A stretch of 64,000 nt of DNA, from positions 24,749,783 through 24,813,782 of the forward strand of contig CM119267.1 of the NCBI GenBank assembly GCA_051294375.1. The letters run 5' to 3'. Position numbers and translations under genes: made by a program. The stretch is from Paraspadella gotoi. Taxonomy: Eukaryota; Chaetognatha. The notes below the pieces were generated by a model. That model searched no databases, had not been told where the DNA came from, and saw only the letters and a program-made list of their open reading frames with translations. Shown piece by piece: positions 48,229 through 62,620 of this stretch (positions within the stretch are counted from its first letter, which is position 1; every line of letters begins with the position of its first letter).

Positions 48229-49595
48229 CAGCGTTGGCCAATTGAGAGAGGAGACGAGTTTTGGTAGAAATAAAGAATGACCAATGAGGTGGAAATGTAA
48301 ATTGATTGTTGCTTCGTTCTTAGTTAAAGTTGCTTCATACCAAATTACGTTCTTTTTATGATTGTTTTTGTTTTTGTTTTGGTTCGCTTTTAACCTAACA
48401 TTTTGGCTTGCTTTGGTTTTTTTTATTTTTAAATTATGCGGCAGATATAAAAAAAAAAAAACCGTAAATGATTACAAAAAATTTTATTTTATTTTTTGCT
48501 TTCAAAGGAGCATAGAAAATTTCTTTAAAATGTTTGAGCGAATGACATTAAAAAACTACATTTGTTTATAAAAAAAGTATTTCGTAAATAGATGGAATAT
48601 TTAAATAACAGTTTTTGTCATTGCTGAAAACATGTGCTAAAAACTAATAAGAATGCTCATCAGTCGATGAGCATTTAATCTCTCCCTGAGCATTTTACCG
48701 CATTTCTCCATCGAATTAGACAGACGCTGAAAACTTTCGATTTCGTTGTCAAGTTATTCACTTTCTTGATGAGTTACAACTTTTTACAATTACAATTTAA
48801 TTTGCAATTGAGAAAATTTATTTTCTAAATCTAAAAAATTGAAATTTTCGAAATATAGTACTATATCAATATTGACTCGGGTTGGTTATTTGTCAGAAAA
48901 TCACAAATAACGAAGGCAAAAATGGATTTTTTATTGTTTGTGTTTATTTTTACTTTAAAACCACTTACGCATTAATAATATTAATCATATTACTAAGAAA
49001 GAGACAAAAATAATTATTGAAAAACGGAGCTAACTTTACGGACATTAAAGGCTGGCACCAAAACGGCGGCTACTTGGCCAAACATTCAAAAAAAAGCTAT
49101 GATACATTCACCCTTTGGTCGTTACATAAACATTTAACAATAATTAGAATAAATTTATATTCGTGACACGTAATACGACAAACAAACCATAGGCAAAAAA
49201 AAAGCGGTCGGCTTTTACAAACGTATAATAAACACGAAATAAAAAAAAGCAATCGCTTCAAAATTTGTTAAACGGCGAAGAAATTGGGGGGGGGGAGGGG
49301 GCGCGGAGATAAGAAGGGATTTAAGGCACTGAATTCGTCTAAATAAATACGCCAACTGCGCGTCCTTTGCAAAACCCGACGCAAATATGATACCTTTCGC
49401 CTTTTTATGTTCAATCCTACAAACATCGGGAGGAACGAAAAGAAAACAAAAGAAAAATCCCATGCGCACAGAAAACAGTCAGTCGGTCATCCTCGCCAAA
49501 AAATGACAAAAAAGGCAAGGGGGCGAAACGCGAGTGACATAAAAATACGAGGAGAGGGCACGAAAGAGGGGTGGGGGCGTGGCCCCTCGAATTTC
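48229..49595. other. Rab5 upstream region and MYPT 3' region
   Basis: AT-rich, no conserved gene. Rab5 promoter and MYPT 3' untranslated sequence must lie here. No clear TATA box or terminator can be assigned. A run of G lies at 49277-49286. Confidence 0.5.
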
Positions 49596-52500
49596 TTATT
49601 TGGAGAGTTTGCTGATGACCCGAATGAGAGCCCCGTTCTCCTCCTTGAGTCTCATGTTGTCCGCCTTGAGTTGCTCCAGCATCTTGAGCTCCTCCAGCGT
49701 CTCTGCCAGAGTTCGCTCCAGGTTCTGCTTCTCTTTGATGGAGTCGACGAGAAAGGCGTTGTTGTTGGAAGACGTCGTCGATTGAAGGAGGTTCTTTTGG
49801 TTCTTTTCCATCTGAATGAGAAAAAGGAGAAAGATTGGAGAATAGAGAGAGAGAAAGAGAGGGAGGGATTGTTAAAGAGAGTAATTCGACGTTTATCTTT
49901 ATTATCATGTGGCTGTAAGACTTAAAGCCGCCACACCACCGCCCGTCCTCAGCCTCGTCTCAATGACTAAGCGGGCTAAATCCCCCTCGTCTAAACCGTG
50001 CGGCGTCAACAACAACGCCAACAACAGCGACAACGACTTTGACCATAATCAACTTATTTACCAACCGCTAACTGAGGTCAGGTTAATGACCTTAATCGAC
50101 CTTACCTTTGTATTACTGATTGTTTAGCCTTTTTATTGTTATCGTTTACTTAACAATACCCAAACCAAATTCAATCCCTGGTTATCTTGGTTCAGGCTAA
50201 AATGTGACGGTGTCAGGAAGAAACGTTCATGAAGATTCATCATCGAACTTCATTTGAATACTTATTGACAAATAAAATATTTCACTACGTGACTATTCAT
50301 TTATTATTCATAGATTGATAAAGGGATCGCATTCGGAAGCCCTCAAGCCAAATGGTGATAATCCACGCGCATCGGGTTTACAATCTACCATTTCCCATGC
50401 TTTTCAACATCGTCGTCGCCATCATCATCATCGTCTTGCAAATCCTCTGAGACACAGACCTGCGTCCTCATATCGGTCATCTCGCTGTCCATTCGGGACA
50501 ACTTCATGCGCAGTCGCTCGTTCTCGTGCTTCTCCTCATCGTAGAGTCTCTTGTAGTCCAGCTCTGCCGCCTGAAAGAAACACAGTCAAAGTCTTCATTA
50601 CTTGATACAGTGAGACTTTTTTTGCCACAAATACTGACCTGACGGTAACTGGTGGCGGAGGCGGTGGGGCGGGCGTAACGGTCGGCGATGCCCGCGTTGG
50701 CGGCGAGGGTCAACCCCGCCACGGACGAGGAGGAGGAGGAGGAGGAGGCGGCGACGGATTCCGGAGTGGAAGAAGTTTTGGAGGTTAAACCGGCAGAGGA
50801 TCGGTAATATCTGAGGGTGAGGGAAGGACGGAGATAAAAGATAAATTAAAAATACATAAATAAATAGATATAAATAGATAAAAAATCTACAGAAATAAAA
50901 CAAACAAATTATTTATGGTAGATACTAGATAAATTAGTTGAATGAAAAATGTATTTTAAAAAATCGGCACCAATTACATACCTTTGCGATGAGACGGCGT
51001 CGTTTTTCGGCTCGGCGTCGCCAGTTTCGTCGGCGGCGCCACCGGCGTTCTTTCCATCCCCGGATCCTCCATCCTTGTCGTCGGCAGCGTCCTCCTCGAA
51101 GGCGATCCCGGTGGATCGCCTCTGCGCGCGAAGGCGTCGCTTGGTGATGGCTGACGAACGCTTGTAGGCCGAGTCGGCGTCAAGGCCGACGCTGGACCGG
51201 TCTCCGGCGCCCCCGGCGTCATCGCCGATCGCCTCGCCGGCGCCGGGATCACCGCCGGCGGAAACCACGACGGAAGGAACGATGGAAGATCGGCCGACGC
51301 CGATTCCGTCGCCGCCGCCGCCGGCAGATGCGGAGTCAAGCGAGGACGAAGCGGCGAATCGAGACGATCGAGTGAAGACGGGCGACGCGGCGGCGACGGA
51401 AGAAGATCCCGCCGTCAGCGTCGATGACGTGGACGACGATCCAGACGAAGACGACGACGCAGCCGACGACGTCGACGACACAGAGTCTTGCGTGTCGTGT
51501 CGCGATCCGCGCGCGCGACGACGGAACGAGTCAGACTGTTTGAGGGTGTCGGCGAGGGCGGCCGGCGTTGAGGTGGGGGAGGTGGGTGCGGGGAGGAGGT
51601 CCTTGGGGGCAGAGGAAGAGGCGGGGTCGGGAGCGGAGGATGAGGATGAGGAAGAGGCGTCCTTGGGTTCCGACGTGAGGAGAATCTCGGCGGCTTGAAG
51701 ATCTTCCGGCGTCACTCCTTGAGTTGATCTGGAGGATCGAAGGAAAAGAAAAATTAAATCGGGGCAGAGCGCAAAGGGAGAAAATGAAAAAGAGATTAAG
51801 CTAAAAAATAAAAAGAAATAAAATAACAATTATAGCATATTAAAATTTATACACAATATCAATTTAAATCACAAAAAGCTCTTCATGTTCAATAATAATA
51901 CTCAGTTCTTTCTCTCTCTATCTCTTTTCTTTCTTAGCCTTATATCAATTCTTTTATATCGTTTCCCACTTCTCATTCGTCTAAGACTATTCAGTATTCA
52001 TTCATTGTTGAAAATATTGTGATGAAAAACTGAAAAAAACAGAATAACCGATGAAACGACCAACAAATCATCCGAGGAACCGATTCGACCCGACTAAGAA
52101 ACCCATTGAGCGAACTACCCTACTACCGACCAGAACCGACCAACCGACCGACGGCTCACCTTCTGGTTTCTCTCGCCCGTCGAGACTTGGCCTTCCTCTG
52201 CGCCTCCGATTCTTCGTCCCTCTTCGGCGGCTCGAACATCCGCGGCTGCTGTTGCTGCAGCGATTGCTGCGCCTGCAACGTGGGATGCTGCTGCTGCAAC
52301 GGCGACTGCGGACTCGTCGAAGCCCCGACGGAATCGGCGGGCGGCGGAGCGGGGAGATGGAAAGTGGCGGTGGTGGTTGTAATCCTCGCTGGCGGATTGG
52401 CAGTGGGCGGGTCGGTTGAGGTGGCGGCGGCGAGACACCGCCAATCGGAGGCAGAGAGAACCGGAGAGGAACTCGCCTCAGCGGCGGCAGCTGCGGCGGG

Positions 52501-54926
52501 AACGGAAGCAGGGCGTGCGGCGCCACGTATCATTGGCGTCACGGTGCCGACGGTGGGATTGCCTACTGAAGCAGCGCCGCCGACAGGAAGAGTGATGCTC
52601 GCTGGTCGTGACGACGTTATCGTCGTCGTCTTCTTCTTTTCTTCTTCTTCCTCTTCTTCATCGTCCTCTTCTTCCTCGTCTTCGTCTTCGTCGACAGAGG
52701 TTTCGAGGGCGAAGGCTTCCAAATCCTTGAGCTTTTTGCTCTCTTTCTGATCGATGGACATTCGCGTCACCGATGACCTGCGACGTAAAAATTAAATTAG
52801 CATATTGAAGTAAAATTTGTATCAAGAAACGAATCTCATCGGCTCAACAGATCAAGATAAATTTTTCTTCAGGTTCAATGACAATGATTACACGTATTTA
52901 ATTTCATTTTAATAGTTTAACGAGAAAAGTATTTACCGTGAGGAATCGTCGCTTTGTGTTAGGGGTAAGTTTCGAAGGGAGCGAAACGTAATTAAAATCA
53001 AAAGCCAATCTTAACCCACCCCCACCTCACTCAATCTCCTCTCACCTCCTCGAGTCCTTCTCACTTCCTCTTGAGTGGATCCCGGAATGGCAGTGAGTCT
53101 CGGCTGCAGCGGCGACCGCGGCGTCGTTATTGTTGTTCCGCCGTCGCCGCTGCTGCAGCTGCTTGTCGCGGAGATCCTCGAGGTGCTCGACCATCTCGGT
53201 GTCGGCGACGTCGAACGGGGTTTGACCGACGTTGTTGGCGGCCTCGCAGTCGGCGTCGGCCTCGAGGAGAAGAAGATCGGCCGCTTCCCTGAAAAGAGAA
53301 AGAAGTGAATAAAGTTTAGTATTTACTATTTAGTTTTAGTATTAACAGGCTCGATGAAAACTTCTTCACATTCTTCTTTATTTATTCTTTCTTGTTATTT
53401 CATTGTCATTCCATCAGCATTCAGCAGTACCTTTTTCATCGATTGTCCAATGTCCATTCTTCATCTTCCCCATCTTTTTTCTCTTCTTGTCTTTTTTCGT
53501 CTTTTCTTCCTCAGTCATCCAAATCAATCAATCAATCATCCCCATGTACTCATTCCCTTCCTCACTTTTGTCCCCAATGTGCGGCGGCGTGTAGCGGCGT
53601 CCAACCGTCGTTGTCGGTGGCGTCGACGCCGGCGCCGGCGTCGAGAAGGAGACGCATCACTTCGAGGTATCCCTTGGCGGCGGCGACGTGGAGCGCCGTC
53701 GCGCCGGATTTCGGGTGACGCTGCTCCTCGATACGATGCGCCAACGCCCACTCGGCGGCGTCGGCCAACATCCGGTCCTCTTCAACACGGCGGGCCGCCT
53801 CGGCGTCGACGGAGATCTGAAAAAGATCGAATTTGAATGGAGTTTGAATGGAATTTGAATGGAATAATAAAGTCATCCATAGTCGCTTTCCTAACCTTTT
53901 CCATTTCTCTCTCCAACAATTCCTTCATCTCCGTCGATGCGGCGATGTCAACCGGCAAATCCCCGTCGTTGTTGCAGTAGTCGACATTGGCTCCGCGGGC
54001 GATGAGGCACTCGGCGATGTCCACGTAGCCGCAAGAGGCCGTCGCGTGGAGAGGCGTCCATCCTTCGTTGTCGCAAAAGTCGACGTCCACGCCGGAGTCG
54101 AGGAGGAACTTGGGGGGGGGGGAGAGTGAGTGGTGGAGGACGAAGAATTAAGGTACTCTATCTTATTTTAACACAAAAATAACAAAAACTTTCTAACAAT
54201 CCAATTTACCTTGACCATCTCGATATTCTCATCGATGCATGCCTGATGCAGCGCCGTGAGGCCGTCCACGTTGGCGGTGTTCACGTCAGCGCCGCGCTGG
54301 ATGAGGCGCCCGATGTCGGCTTTGTCGCCCGACGCGCAGACAGCGAGGAAGACGATCCCGTCGGGGAAGTTGACGGAGCGACTGCCTACAGATGGATACC
54401 ATTGGAAATATAATATTATATATTATATATTATACTATGGCAACAGCCGGGTTGCCTGTGATGCCCATTGAGATGGGGCATCTCACTGTTGGCTTTGGGG
54501 GCTTCCGACCCTCAGTGACGCATCCAGTCACTGGCGCGGTTACCCTAGGACGGTCTCGCTTTGCCAACGCAGAGGGAAGTCATTAGGACTGTGGATGGAA
54601 CACTACGCCTGGGATGGTGTGTTCCCCCTCTGAGCCAATGGATTTGGCTGAACGATGGTGGACGTGAGGCGGTGTGAATACCGCCACAATACAATATTAT
54701 TGAATAATCGATCATAACTGAAATCTCCTCTCGCACCTGAATCCTTACCTTTCCCACGCTTTGGAGCCTCGTTAGCCCGACTGGTCTCCGACTCGGCCCA
54801 GCGCCGCAATTGTTCCGCGCGCCGAGTGAGGGCGTTGCCCTGTCGCGCCACGGTGCCACCAGCGTCGACGTCCAGCTCGGGCTTGGCTCCGCCGAAGGGC
54901 GAGACCCCGGGATTGAGTTGCGGCAT
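49596..54926 (-). CDS. PPP1R12A: Myosin phosphatase targeting subunit (MYPT1/MBS type)
   Basis: Regulatory subunit that directs PP1 to myosin light chain, about 974 aa. Ten exons on minus: 54926-54749, 54385-54210, 54108-53896, 53816-53566, 53288-53046, 52777-52160, 51728-50982, 50810-50639, 50570-50460, 49811-49596. Seen: MyPhoNE-type RAEQLRRW and PP1-docking RSVNF (residues 62-66); ankyrin repeats ([71 protein letters not shown]); an acidic run; Gln-rich and Ser/Ala-rich linkers; RRSTQGVT (Thr near 562) and RRSTGIAF (Thr near 766), equivalent to the two Rho-kinase inhibitory sites; and a C-terminal coiled coil ending [24 protein letters not shown] in two pieces. Human MYPT1 has 1030 aa. A 265-bp repeat lies in intron 1, and intron 2 ends with a long C run directly before its AG. 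Confidence 0.96.
54433..54698 (-). mobile_element. 265-bp interspersed repeat, copy 3
   Basis: Full-length copy in the opposite orientation, in MYPT intron 1. On + it runs from CTATGGCAACAGCCGGGTTGCC to GGCGGTGTGAATACCGCCACA. Flanks are AT-rich (ATAATATTATATATT left, ATACAATATTATTG right), possibly a target-site duplication. Confidence 0.75.
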
Positions 54927-55687
54927 GACCGTTTGGGCTCTCGGAATTAACTTGAGGTAATTAAAGGGAAAAAAAATCTAAGTTAACTTAAATTTACACG
55001 GATTTCAAATGGGAGTGAAATGAAAAGAATTGTTATACTCTTAACTGACCGAATGTGATTAATATTTGTTCATTTGTAGCAGATTAATCTGTGGATTAAC
55101 TCAAATGAGATTGAGTTCCTTAATCTCATTAGCATTTTGTCGTATTCTGATTAAGCTGTGATAAATTTTTGTTCTATTTCCCTAAAGGTTTAATATTAAT
55201 ATTTTACCTCAGTAAATGATTATGTTTGTTTGAGGTTCAATTAATAAATAATGTTTTAATTAATCAATATCCACTGAATCTATATTAACCGATGTCATGT
55301 ATATTGCATACTATGTATATAATCAAGGTAACCATTCTCATACAGATATATCCCCTTGTTATACATTTCATTAATTAGAAAATTCCCTGACGTTTATGTT
55401 CCTATAAAGCAAATTGATAATACTTCACACCACAGCAACTGGTGAGCTTGCCTTCCAGCAGCAAGATTTTTCCCCTATTATTTGATAATTAAATTTTAAA
55501 CTCATTGCGAAAAAAATTAAGACGAAAATTTTAATTTCTTTTACATTTATTAGTTAGTATAATGTCTCGGGAGTATGAGAAAAAAATTTCATTAATATAT
55601 TTCAAGGTTGAAGGTATTTTTCAAAGCTTAAATTTTTATTTTGTATTATGGTGGACTAAAATCCACCAACCGTTCATCAGCGGCTAT

Positions 55688-55890
55688 TGGTGCCGGAGGC
55701 AAGTCATTCGCCTCCCAACCCAAAGGTCCGGGGTTCTAGCCTGGTGGCCGCCGAGCAGTTAAGAGAGACGGGGCGCTTAACCCGCCTGTAACACGGTGTT
55801 ACAGCCTGATCCAAAGCTCAGGGACTGCTTATAATGAACGGTTCTGTCACTAACACATATCAATAATTACTGTCTTTTCAGTATAAGTTT
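55688..55890 (+). repeat. Second SINE-like family with tRNA-like head
   Basis: The head (GGTGCCGGAGGCAAGTC, then AAGGTCCGGGGTTCTAGCC) resembles a tRNA with an A-box region and an imperfect B box. It is followed by GACGGGGCGCTTAACCCGCC and the AACACGGTGTTACAGCC tail shared with 46338-46435. Confidence 0.55.
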
Positions 55891-57249
55891 TAACTAGAAA
55901 ACCTATAAAATAAAAATTGCTGCCATTGTGGTTGTGAAAAAGTTTTTCACATTCTGATTGCTATATTGCTATATTGCTATATTGTCTATATTTGTAAGAT
56001 GAACCTAAATTTTCAAACATTTCACTTTTTTCATAAAAATTTATCTTATAACAGAAAGGTCCTATTCAAATGCAAACAAATTTGCTTTTTTGAAATTCGA
56101 CCATGCCATTGATGAGCTCATAACTAAGAAAGTAAGCAAGCTGGCCTACTGGGAGTTAGAAAATAAAAAACATCAGGGATTTTTCTACCAGAGTGCAAAA
56201 TCGGAAGTTGATATAATAAGTTATTTAGCCACAGTATTTGATTTTTTTATTTCCCTCCCATTTTAAATCGGTGTATTAATAAATGAAGTAGAGTTTGAAT
56301 TTTTATTATGTACCTGTTATATCGCCTTTTCGATCCCTCCTCCACTCGCGATGGTCGTGACTCCCGTCAAATTCTCTTTTCAGTTCATCTCATCCAAAGA
56401 GAAAATCTTTAAAAAAAAAACTTTGGCTTGAATCTCAATTCAAAGAGGATCGGCGCCGCTTATCCCGGCGACGCTTATCCTAACGCCGCTTATCCCGACG
56501 CCACCACGTCCACGCCGCAAATCGTCAACTCCGCCGTGGGTTTCTCAAGAGACGTCGTCGTCGTCAAATACTTTTAATACGTAGGTTTCTATTTTACGTA
56601 TATTCAGTCATAATTAAACATTTCCTGCGATTTAAAAAAAAAAACAATATTTCAAGATCTATTATCAACGAATTCTATTTAATATAAATTTGACAAAACA
56701 ATGTTGAGAGAAGATTTAATCGCCGCAGAACCATCGGTCGTCAGTTTTTTTTTGTTTTTTTTGTTTTCAGAAAGTGATGGGTGGAAGGGGAGGAGAAGGG
56801 GAGGGGAGGAGAAGAGGAGGGGGAGGGGTTGAAGACCAAGTAATAACTAAAGAGAAGGTCAGAGAGGATAATAGGTCGGGCGAAAGGAGAGGGATTCTTT
56901 TTTTTTATTTTTTTTTTATTATTATAATATTCTTCGCTCGATGCGCTCGATCCAAATTTGAGCGACAAAAGTGAGAAAAGCAAAATGAGAGGAGATTCGA
57001 CGAAGTGGCTCGGCTCGCGAATTTGGATCCCCGACCGGAGAGAGGTGATCGTGATACGTGAAGTTCAAAAGATCGGGAAGCAGGAAAGATCACGTCGACT
57101 CAATGTCCATTGCGAACTTGCGATCTTGTGAGAATCACAGCATTTCATCAGACAGAAAATGAGAGGAACGGATTTAGAGATCAGTATTTAAGCGATCTCG
57201 AATTTTTTTTTTAATTTATTTTTTAATTTTGCATTTTTAATTTTAAAGT

Positions 57250-57255
57250 TTTATT
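57250..57255 (-). promoter_or_regulatory. Candidate polyadenylation signal for COPS3
   Basis: TTTATT on + (AATAAA on -) about 146 bp past the COPS3 stop codon. Plausible distance, but chance matches are frequent here. Confidence 0.4.
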
Positions 57256-57400
57256 TTCTGGAATAAGTGATTCCCACAAAACCCGCCACGCCCTGTCTCC
57301 ACCTCTTACTCATCCCCTCCCCCCGGGACTTTTATGGAGCTCTTTAATATCATTAGCATATAGCAGTATATCTCCCTCCTCTCTTCGCCCCCCACAAACA

Positions 57401-59370
57401 CTACATGTCGTCGCCCATAAAAGATCCCGCGACGCTCGACGACGCCAGCGCCGCCCTCCCGTCCGCCATTACGACGCTGCCGGCGCCGCCTCCGCCGCCG
57501 TGCAAACCGTGGACCTTCTGCACGTAGGACGGGTTCGTGCTGATCTCTCGGTCCATCTCCCCCAGTTTGGCGCTGAGGGAGATGCAGAGCGACATCTGTC
57601 GTTCCAAGTGGCGGCGCATCGCCTGGGAATCGTCGAGGACGGGATTGTCGTGAAAGGAGACCATCCCGTCGCGTTGGTTAATCGTGGCGTGGATGGCGCC
57701 GTCGGAGATCATCTATAAATAGAAAAGATTTGATTTGATCCATTTGATTGGTTAACCATTCCAAACAAGCTACTCCTCCTACCTTGAGCACTTGTCGTTC
57801 GGCCTCGGCGGCGCCACCCGCCAGCCCTACCCTGTTGGCCATGTCGGCGAGGGAGAGGGTGAGAAAAGTCTTGGTGAGGCGCTGGATATTTTTTGCGGTA
57901 AGAGCGGCGAGGCATTGGTTGACCAGACCAGAGTTCTTGTCGCGAGAGAACACCTCGGCGTGTTTGGTGGCGACGGTGGCGACATCGTTGGAGTTGTTGG
58001 AGGCGTAGGCCAAGGCAAGGTCGTGGTAGGGTTGGCTGTCGGGTTATAGGGAGGATGGGTGAGGTTGAGAAGAGGTAAGGGTCAAAGCTAAAGAAATCTG
58101 CTTAAAAGAGCCTTTTGAAAGCTACTATATATAATATATATGTACATATATTATATATGTACGTATCAGTTAGAATTACACATTTGCAGATCATTAATTC
58201 AATAGGATTAACTAAATACCCAATCGAGTAATTCCCGCGACCAACCTCAAAGGTTTGATGAATCGTGCGACGACCTGCGACGTATACTTGGGCAGAGGCG
58301 GGGTCTTCCCGTGAAGAATGAGGGCGACGAGGATGAACTTCTTGTAGGCCTCGAGCATAACGTGGGAGACGGCGAGAGCGGGAGTCGTTATGCAAATCTC
58401 GAACATGTAGAGGGCGCGGTCGAAGTTCTGGGATTGGAAGGCGAAGAGGGAGATGAGAAAAGCCGTAAAGAGGGAGAGAGAGAGAAAGAATTACGATCCA
58501 GTCACCTTAAGTCCCGCGTAGATCATTCCCCCGTAGTAATAATAACAGAGGAAACTCTTGGCGTCGAAACCCCCGCCCTCCTTAGCGATGTCCGTCGTGT
58601 CCACATCAAGGAACTTGAGGGCGGGTTTCAAGTTTTTGGACAAAAGGCAGACCTGAGAATGAAAGGATGGATGAATAGAAAGATGGACGCAAAACAAACA
58701 AAAGCAGGGAGGGATTGATAGATCGTCGGATTGATGGATAGAAAGATGGATAAGAAGACGAAATCAAAAATAACTGATTACCAAAAAATAAGTACAGTGA
58801 GCAGGGAAACTTGAATCTATCCGTCCGCTCGACAGTCGACATTCGACAGTCACTTTGAACTTACCTGAGCCAAGTCGGCATGGATGGTGGTGAGTTGCGA
58901 GGAATGCAGCTGCACCCGGTCGATCGCTCTGGAAAGGACGGAGATGGCGCGCTGCGGGGCGCCGCGTTCCACCAACTCCCTCGTGACTTCGTGGCAGAGA
59001 TGAGCAAATGCCTCGTTGGCGACTCGGACGTGCTCTCCGTTGCAGGTCTCCACGAACTCCTTGACTTGGAGGAAGAGCGCCTCGAAGTCGGGGATATTCG
59101 GCGCCTTGAATTTGGCCAGAAGGATGGCGAGGATGCCTGCGAGGAAGGAGGGCCATAGATGAGAGAAATCGACTCTCCAAACCCGATCCATCGCCACTCC
59201 CCACCTATCGAGTGCTGCTGGACGTCGAAGGTGGCCAGGGCGTTGTCGAGGTGGTTGTGATGTTTGAGTAGCGTCTCCAGACTCTTGTGGATGAAGTCCA
59301 CGAGAGGAGTCAAGTTTCCGGAGCCGCTCATGGAGCGGACCTGCGTCACGAACTGTTCCAGCGCCGTCAT
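57401..59370 (-). CDS. COPS3: COP9 signalosome complex subunit 3
   Basis: Subunit of the COP9 signalosome, which removes NEDD8 from cullin-RING ubiquitin ligases in cytosol and nucleus. About 443 aa (human 423) in six exons on minus: 59370-59205, 59136-58865, 58652-58506, 58427-58246, 58035-57783, 57712-57401, all GT-AG with consistent phase. Seen: N-terminal [67 protein letters not shown] at the exon 3/4 junction, [17 protein letters not shown], then the PCI domain with [14 protein letters not shown] (about 305-318), [19 protein letters not shown], and a Gly/Ala/Ser-rich tail. Residue-level agreement with animal CSN3 is high throughout. The start ATG matches the family start. It lies between RCN and MYPT, all on the same strand. 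Confidence 0.97.
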
Positions 59371-61748
<2,378 letters not shown>

Positions 61749-61959
61749 TCAGAGTTCGTCGTGGAATTCTCGGCCGAAGTTGGTGGCGGCGCTGCCGACG
61801 AAGAGTTGCGCCTCTTCTAGGATCTCGGCGTGAGAGAGGAGGCGGTCGCCGTCGCGGTCCGCCACGTGGAGAAGGTGTGCCGCTTCGTCGGCCGCTGCCG
61901 AAACGGGATCCGGGGCGGCCCAGGCCGGCAGTTCTGGGCCTGGGAATTAATAGAAGTGC

Positions 61960-62036
<77 letters not shown>

Positions 62037-62529
62037 GAATAAATTGAGAAAGACCTTCCAACTTTCCGCTGCCATCGACGTCGAGTCCTCGTACGAATCG
62101 GTCCGTCTCGATCGCTTTCCATTCATCCTCCACTGAAAATCGGGACGGAACAGAGTTTCAATTTCAATATTTAAAAATTATTAAGATTTTAACGCATTTC
62201 CAAACTGATTCGTCTTCCGTAATCAAAACACTCATTTCCCCCCACGTATCCAAATTCCACTCACCGTTGCTGAGAAATTCCTGGAGATCAACGGCGCCGT
62301 CTCCGTCGGCGTCGGCCTCCTCGACGACGCGCTTGGCGAGGAGCGGGCGGGTGTGCTCGAAGTCTTCGGGGTGAGCAAAGGCGCGGAACTCGACGACGTC
62401 GAGGCTCTCGTCGCCGTCGACGTCGGCGTCGGAAAATCTGGAGGCGTCGTCCGTGAAAAGGCGACGAAAGTGGGCGGCCTCGGCGTCGGAGAAGGAGGGA
62501 GGGGGCGTGGAGGGATCGGGGATATAGCC

Positions 62530-62620
<91 letters not shown>

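Larger units (their letters stand above)
54927..57400. other. MYPT upstream region and COPS3 3' region
   Basis: No conserved gene. Contains a SINE-like repeat (55688-55890), a (TATATTGC)n-like run at 55958-55985, an 18-bp GCCGCTTATCCCGACGCC-type tandem at 56455-56515 and purine-rich DNA at 56770-56900. MYPT promoter elements are not identifiable. Confidence 0.5.

Noticed and set aside
49407-49925. 172-codon + frame overlapping the MYPT last exon
   Set aside because: Antisense shadow of the MYPT C-terminal coiled-coil exon.
52106-52750. 214-codon + frame opposite MYPT exon 6
   Set aside because: Antisense shadow of a GC-rich, low-complexity coding exon whose minus frame carries the conserved motifs.
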